From Bryopsis sp. KO-2023 (taxonomy: Eukaryota; Chlorophyta; Ulvophyceae; Bryopsidales; Bryopsidaceae): a stretch of 64,000 nucleotides of DNA. The stretch spans positions 3,782,001 through 3,846,000 of the forward strand of contig BSYQ01000004.1 in assembly GCA_030272585.1 (NCBI GenBank), read 5' to 3'. Position numbers and translations under genes: made by a program. Below the pieces are notes generated by a model. The model did not search any database. It worked only from the letters and a program-made list of their open reading frames with translations, and was not told where the DNA came from. Shown piece after piece: positions 58,840-64,000 of the stretch (within the stretch, counting starts at the first letter, position 1; the number at the start of each line of letters is the position of its first letter).

Positions 58840-61800
58840 ATGCCGACTGCGCTTTCGCGCCAGCTCGCGCAGTTCAGAGGGTTTGTCGGGAAGGAGAGGA
58901 CGAAGGCGTCGTTGATTCACGATCCCAAAGAGGCAGCGAATCACAGCGCCGAGGACGTTTTCCGCGCTTGTGTCGGCGGTGAGAGATCTTACAGTGCAAT
59001 CAAGAACCGCAACACAGACCAACCGCGCTGAAAAAAATGCCGCAAAAATATAGAAAGATGTTTTATACTTTCCTTGAACATCGATGAACCACGCAGTGTT
59101 GGCATTCGCATTCGGTCGGCAGTTGGGCTGTTTTGAGGTTTCGTTCGGTTCCAGGTTTTGAGGAATTATGCAAGAAGGATAATCGCTTCGAGCCGTACGG
59201 TGCGACCCTTTTCGCTGGCGTGCCTAAGGAGAGGGAGCAGCGAACGAAAGAGGAGGATGAACGCGTGAACGAGTCCATAACCTCGTTCTTGAGGATACTG
59301 GTGGATCACTTTCTGGAGCCGGCTGCGTTCAAGGCGTTGGAGCATTTGATACGATCTTACAAGTGGGTTGAAAAAATGTGAAATTTAGACACCCCCCCCC
59401 AAAAAAAAAAAAGAAAGGAAAAGCAAAAAAATGACTATAACATGTAATCATGGAAAAATGCACATTGGAAATTGAAGCGCAGCAAATTTGCATCGATCCC
59501 TCTTTCAACATATGAGCTTGACAGTGAAGATGAATTACAAATTCTCATTTGATCATTCATTTTTTTAATTTTCTTAGTTTTTTCCCCTGCTTTGATTCAA
59601 AGGGTGAACGAATACAATGTGGATGCATTGATGAGCTGCGCGTTGGCTTATCATGAAACCCGAGAGTTCGTGGATCTAATGGCCACTTTGCATCTGGATG
59701 GGACCATATGGCATTGGCTGAGCGGGGTACAGAAGGTCGGGGTGCCCATGCCGAGAAGCTCCCTTGTTCAGAGGTGCACGAAAGATATGGTAGGGAAAAA
59801 TCTGAAAGAATGAAAAAACACCAACTAAACAACACAGATTCTGCCTTTGGTTGGTGGAGGAAACTGTCTGCACCCTGGGCATTTCAGAAAGAACTGGGTG
59901 GTTTGATGGAGAGTGAAGCGATGTTTTTTCTTCTTAATATTAATATATTATGAGGGTGGTGTCGACATTGTGTGTGGTGTGATCATGGCCAGGCAGTTTT
60001 GTCATTTCTCGGAGAAATGGCAAAGTGGGCAGCCAAAGAGGAGTACACCAATCAGCGAGTGTTCTCCTTCTATGCCACCGTGGTGTGCGAAGTCCTGATC
60101 AGCATACCGCAGGTAAGTCCATTTTTTTATTTTTTTTTGTAACCTTCAGTTTTTTGCCCTCTAGGAAAAATCCCTGCAGAAGAAACACATCCTTTTTTTT
60201 GTTTCTTTCCCAACACAATCAAGCATCAAAATACTCTTCTCAACAGTTTTCAGCTTTTGCTTCTGTGTTTTTTTTTTTGGTCCCCCTGTCAGGTCACGGA
60301 GGAATTGATGCTGTGTCTCGTTAAATTTATCGTGACCGGGCTGATCGACAAGTGCCAGGACTACAGGTCTGCCAGTTACATGATTGTGGTGACCCTCGCA
60401 GAACATGCTGCGTTGTCAGACAAGCTGATGGCAGGTAGGATCAGATTTGGCTTCTGAGTTAAGAAAAATGATGTAGCTCTGGCCGCTGTGGGGAAACCGA
60501 AAACTTCCTTTTTTTTCAGTTTTTTCCAATTTTTTTCTTGGATGTCGATATGTCTGCCATCGAATTGGCTTCGATATAAGAAGAGCTTAATTTTTATTTT
60601 TTGCTGTATTGTATGTAGGTATTTTGGAGGCTTTGGTAAGAGGTGAAAGCGGAGACCAGCGGCGTGTTGTGACTATAATGGGCCATCTATATCAAACTCA
60701 GGAGCAGTACAAAATCATGTCTAACTCAGTGCTCAAGGTAACCATGTCCTCGGTTTTTCTGAGCTTTTTTTTTTCTTTTTTTTTTTTCAAGTAAGATATA
60801 CAGAGATCCGCATGGGAAATGGTTTACAAAAAGATATTGGAGAAGAAGTCCATCGTTTGACAGTGTGTCTCGATACTGGCACCTTGTTTTTTCTTCTTCT
60901 TTCCTTTTTCTGAGGGTTTTTTTTGTGAAAGGGGAAATGATGATGGAATCCACCTTGCAGTGCTTTCCTGAAGCTGTTTTTTTCTTTCTTTCAATAATTG
61001 GTTATCCATTTACAAATGCATGCGTAGAAAGATCGAAGGCACGATTTTCTAATGTTTCAAAAAAATGCCCTTGCCACTACTGTGATACGTTTGCTTATAT
61101 TTTTCCAAGGGAAAAAAAAATGGAAAAAAGACATTGGAGTATCAAAAATGCGACGCAAAAATGAACAAAATCTTTCTCTCAACGCCTTTTTTTCAGCATT
61201 TTCTTTTTTTCTTCTTTTGCTTGGAGCAGTCCCTTGTCAAGATGGTCGATTTTTCTTCGATGCTAGGCAGCCTGACACATCAAGGCTTGGAGGCTGATGC
61301 ATTTTTGAAAATACTGACGACCAAGCTCCTAACCAAATCGCTGAAAACCCCCCGCTACGCATCCATACTCTGCGACATTCTGGCCGCCGTGAATTTTTCG
61401 AACAAGATCGTGGCGTTCGTTTCGAGAAGCGTTCTCGCGGAGGGGATGGCGTTGGATATGGAAAAAGACAAGGAGAAGCAAGAGTCGCTGGCATCCATAA
61501 TTCGGTGTGTGTACAGTAAATGCGGACATTGGGACAGACATGCGCAACTACATAAATGTGCGCGCGAAAAACGTCTTGATGATGGCATATAGTTTCAGAA
61601 TATTGAAAAACGCGTACGTTTCTCTGGGAAAGGAAACTGCCATCCTTCTTTTAATTTCAATTGGAAAACGTGGATGTTTTGAGTGTTTTTTTGGGGGGGT
61701 TGGGTGTGTGATGAGCAGAGCATTGGATTGCCATTTTCCCGAGCAGTTGGACAAGGCGGTCAACAAGAGGTTGAAGCAAGCGGCAAGCTCGAAAAAGACC

Positions 61801-64000
61801 GACTCCGGTGACGAGCGGAAAAAATTGATGGAATACATGCAAAGATGCCTGGGCGGCACTCTGCATCAACCCGTTTCAGACAACGGAGAGATCTCTTTAC
61901 TGATGGCTGTGGATGCTGCCCTACCGACCACCAGAAAACTTGTGAGTTTCTTTCTTTCTTTCTTCCTTGTTTTTTTTTTTGGGGGGGGGGGAGGAGTACT
62001 TTTTCCCCAAGGGGGAAAACCATCACTCTGTTTCCCAAATCGTTTTTTTCCGTATTTCATTCCCTTTTCCTTGGAGAATTTGCCCAAAAAGAACGGATCA
62101 TACTGGTTTGTGAAGGATTTTTTCTTCTTTTAACTTGGGATATGTCAAGCAAGACCCCTCTACTCCATTTCCAAACACCACTGCATCGACCACCTCTGTG
62201 TGTGTTTTTCCCTCTATTTTTTTTTTGAATTTTGTTGTGGGGGGGGGACAACTTCCAGGCACTGCAGCAGCTGGAGAATCTGATGAGTGTGGAAACTACG
62301 AGTGCTAGGGTGAGGAGCTTTGCCAACGGTGCGATTCTACGGAGGCTGGAGGACGACCATGGGGACGTCGTGATGGAAGCATTGCATTGCTCCTTCGATG
62401 GGGACCTCACAGACCCCCTCCTATATCACAGCGCTGTCAAAGAAACTTTCGCCAGGGCTGCCTTGAAAGTGACGGAAGAGGGAACGTGGATGAAGATCGT
62501 CCAGCAGGTTGATTGTCCAAAAAAAAAAGAGACAAAAACACACGACTAAGAAAAGTGGCGTTTCTGTGATAATAAAACTGCTCACTGTATGCATTTCAGC
62601 CGGACAGCCATCCTGAAACCCACTGTCGACTAAAAACGTTTTCTGTTCCAACTCCGAAAAAAATCCTGCACTGGGGGGTCTGCTTTTCTTCCCCTTTTTT
62701 GTTTTGCTCTTCTTCCCTTGTTATATGTATATATATATATATATATATAACCAATCACCTCCACGAACCCATGCAAAAGTTGTTCAACTGAATTGAAGGC
62801 TTCCTGTGTATGGCGCTCCTTTCACAGAGTTTGGACGTCCTGTCGAAGAATGTTTCTTGCAATCCGGACCTCAGCGACTCCACGTTTGCATTTTTGATTG
62901 GGTACATCGTGCTGCCCGGTCAGACTGGACTGGAGTCGTCCAAAAAGATCGTCGAAGCTTTGGGGAAAATGCCTGCTCCTTACGGACCTCTGATTGAAGC
63001 ATGTTTGAAGGAAGATGGTGACGAATCGACCTCGAGGTTAGTTTTCAGCTCCAGCTGCTTTTTTTTTTAGTACCTTCTTTTTTTTTCAGAAGTGATATTG
63101 GGAGGCAAAAACCCAGGATCGAAACGGCCTATGATTACAAACCTGTTTGCACGTCAGTCTGACACATTTGGTGCTGAGAAACCACAGATAATATTATGAG
63201 GCCTCTTTTTTCTTCCGTTTTTTTTTACCTCTCTTTTTGTTTCTTTTCAGTGCTCTCTGGGCTGTGCTTTTATCGATAAGTTGAAAAGAATTTGTCGCAC
63301 CATCGTAAAAAATCATGCCGAAGCTGCCAAGGATGACCAACCTGTTTGCACGTCAGTCTGACATTCTGTGTGCTGAGAAAATACAGATCAAAGTCTGAGG
63401 CACAGCATAACATCGCACACAGTGTTTTCTTTTGTTAATTTTTGTTTTATTTTTTTGAAGTGAATTCGAGTGAGCTTCGCTGGTCAATGTACTGATGTGA
63501 ATTTGCTGTTTTTTTTGTTTTTTTTTTTTTCACCCGCTCCTCCACAGCAAAGTGATTTCTAATTTGATCAGCAAGGTTGGAGATGGACTGGAATCATTTC
63601 TGGAGCAATTGTTACCTCGATGCGAACCTCAGGCGCTGCACATTCTCTTCCTCGCAATCAACCACGCGTGCTGTGAGTTTTCTTTTGTGACAGTACTTTA
63701 TATATATGTAAAATTCTATAAAATAAAATAAATTAAATTTTTAAATATGTTAGATTGTAGCTGAAAGAAAGCCTTCTCATGGAGCCCCGTCCAGCGTGAA
63801 AACAATGTTCAGTGTTCCTCTTTTTGCTTGAAAAAAAAAAACGAAACAGAGAATGTGCAGAAAACCAAACTAACCACAGAACTGTTTTGTCTGATGCGAA
63901 TTTCTTCGATTTTTTGCAGTTGCGCTGCAACCTCCCTCCATATCAACCATCGCCCTCAAGTGTGTGGATCGCTATTGGCACTTGATGGAATCAATCACCC
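58840..64000 (+). CDS. HEATR1: HEATR1/UTP10, U3 snoRNP (t-UTP/UtpA) subunit, 5' part
   Basis: Starts MPTALSRQLAQFRGFVG, close to the conserved UTP10 N-terminus, followed by KASLIHDPKEAANHSAEDVF. Exons joining in phase: 58840-58978, 59155-59362, 59603-59789, 59993-60112, 60293-60434, 60619-60737, 61230-61504, 61719-61941, 62259-62507, 62828-63036, 63548-63672, and 63920 onward past the window. The family signature RVNESITSFLRILVDHFLEP, then LAYHETREFVDLMATLHLDG, WHWLSGVQKVGVPMPRSSL is clear. The rest is HEAT-type helical repeats. UTP10 is a large scaffold of the small-subunit processome, loading early on nascent pre-rRNA in the nucleolus for 18S rRNA maturation. Only about 650 of an expected 1,800-2,100 residues lie in the window; the gene runs off the right edge in mid-exon. 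Confidence 0.94.
63139..63400. repeat. Direct duplication (two ~60-bp copies) in a HEATR1 intron
   Basis: ACCTGTTTGCACGTCAGTCT starts at about 63141 and again at 63340. The similarity continues for about 60 bp through TGCTGAGAAA and CACAGAT/TACAGAT to TGAGGC. Copies differ by a few substitutions and small gaps and lie 199 bp apart in the 63037-63547 intron. The stretch before the second copy is open for about 30 codons, but joining it would disrupt the frame. Confidence 0.75.

Noticed and set aside
1-64000. CRISPR arrays, bacterial operons, ribosome-binding sites
   Set aside because: The DNA is eukaryotic with spliced genes; the repeats found are minisatellites, MITEs and telomeric units, not spacer arrays.

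Overview
This window is nuclear DNA of an intron-rich, flagellated, probably algal protist. Genes are built from short exons joined by mostly GT-AG introns (a few GC-AG) rich in T runs. Genes lie on both strands with no operons. A tract of TTTAGGG-type telomeric repeats is present. One gene is a plant-type 3-ketoacyl-CoA synthase, one is a secreted LRR protein with a (Ser-Pro-Pro-Pro)n tail of the algal/plant wall type, and one is a SAXO-like axonemal microtubule protein. I cannot fix the lineage; green-lineage or another alga with TTTAGGG telomeres fits best. I joined exons by hand using reading frame, splice-site and phase agreement. Where phases agree across all exons I say so.

Layout, left to right. 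35-4004 (-): secreted LRR/proline-rich protein. 5135-8979 (+): complete very-long-chain 3-ketoacyl-CoA synthase. 12220-15953 (+): coiled-coil protein. 16476-17668 (+): unknown protein. 18256-20163 (+): aldo-keto reductase pseudogene. 21155-24377 (-): mitotic cyclin with a destruction box; its last intron carries a 79-bp inverted repeat around a telomeric-repeat core. 25964-26273 and 26692-26945: two MITEs, one mariner-like (TA target site) and one Harbinger-like (TAA target site). 27108-27830 (+): 3' part of a small gene. 29204-34712 (+): complete FIGNL1 AAA ATPase. 35669-43549 (-): very long coiled-coil protein with a degenerate EF-hand. 44519-47143 (+): intronless kinase of the TKL type with a GAF-like N-terminal half. 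47144-51438: gene desert of purine/pyrimidine tracts. 51439-53714 (-): armadillo-repeat protein. 54023-54805 (+): SAXO-like protein. 55200-56381 (-): small single-pass membrane protein. 58840 to beyond 64000 (+): 5' part of HEATR1/UTP10.

The genes are not one pathway. They mix lipid elongation (KCS), recombination (FIGNL1), ribosome biogenesis (UTP10), cell cycle (cyclin), signalling (TKL kinase), surface (LRR/SPPP) and cytoskeleton/cilium (SAXO, coiled-coil, possibly the ARM protein). Several neighbours are divergent and share short upstream regions: LRR/KCS, coiled-coil/kinase and ARM/SAXO. The least conventional content is the repeat structure: the telomeric fold-back element, the two MITEs, and the purine minisatellite that encodes the Pro-rich tail and stays open in several frames.
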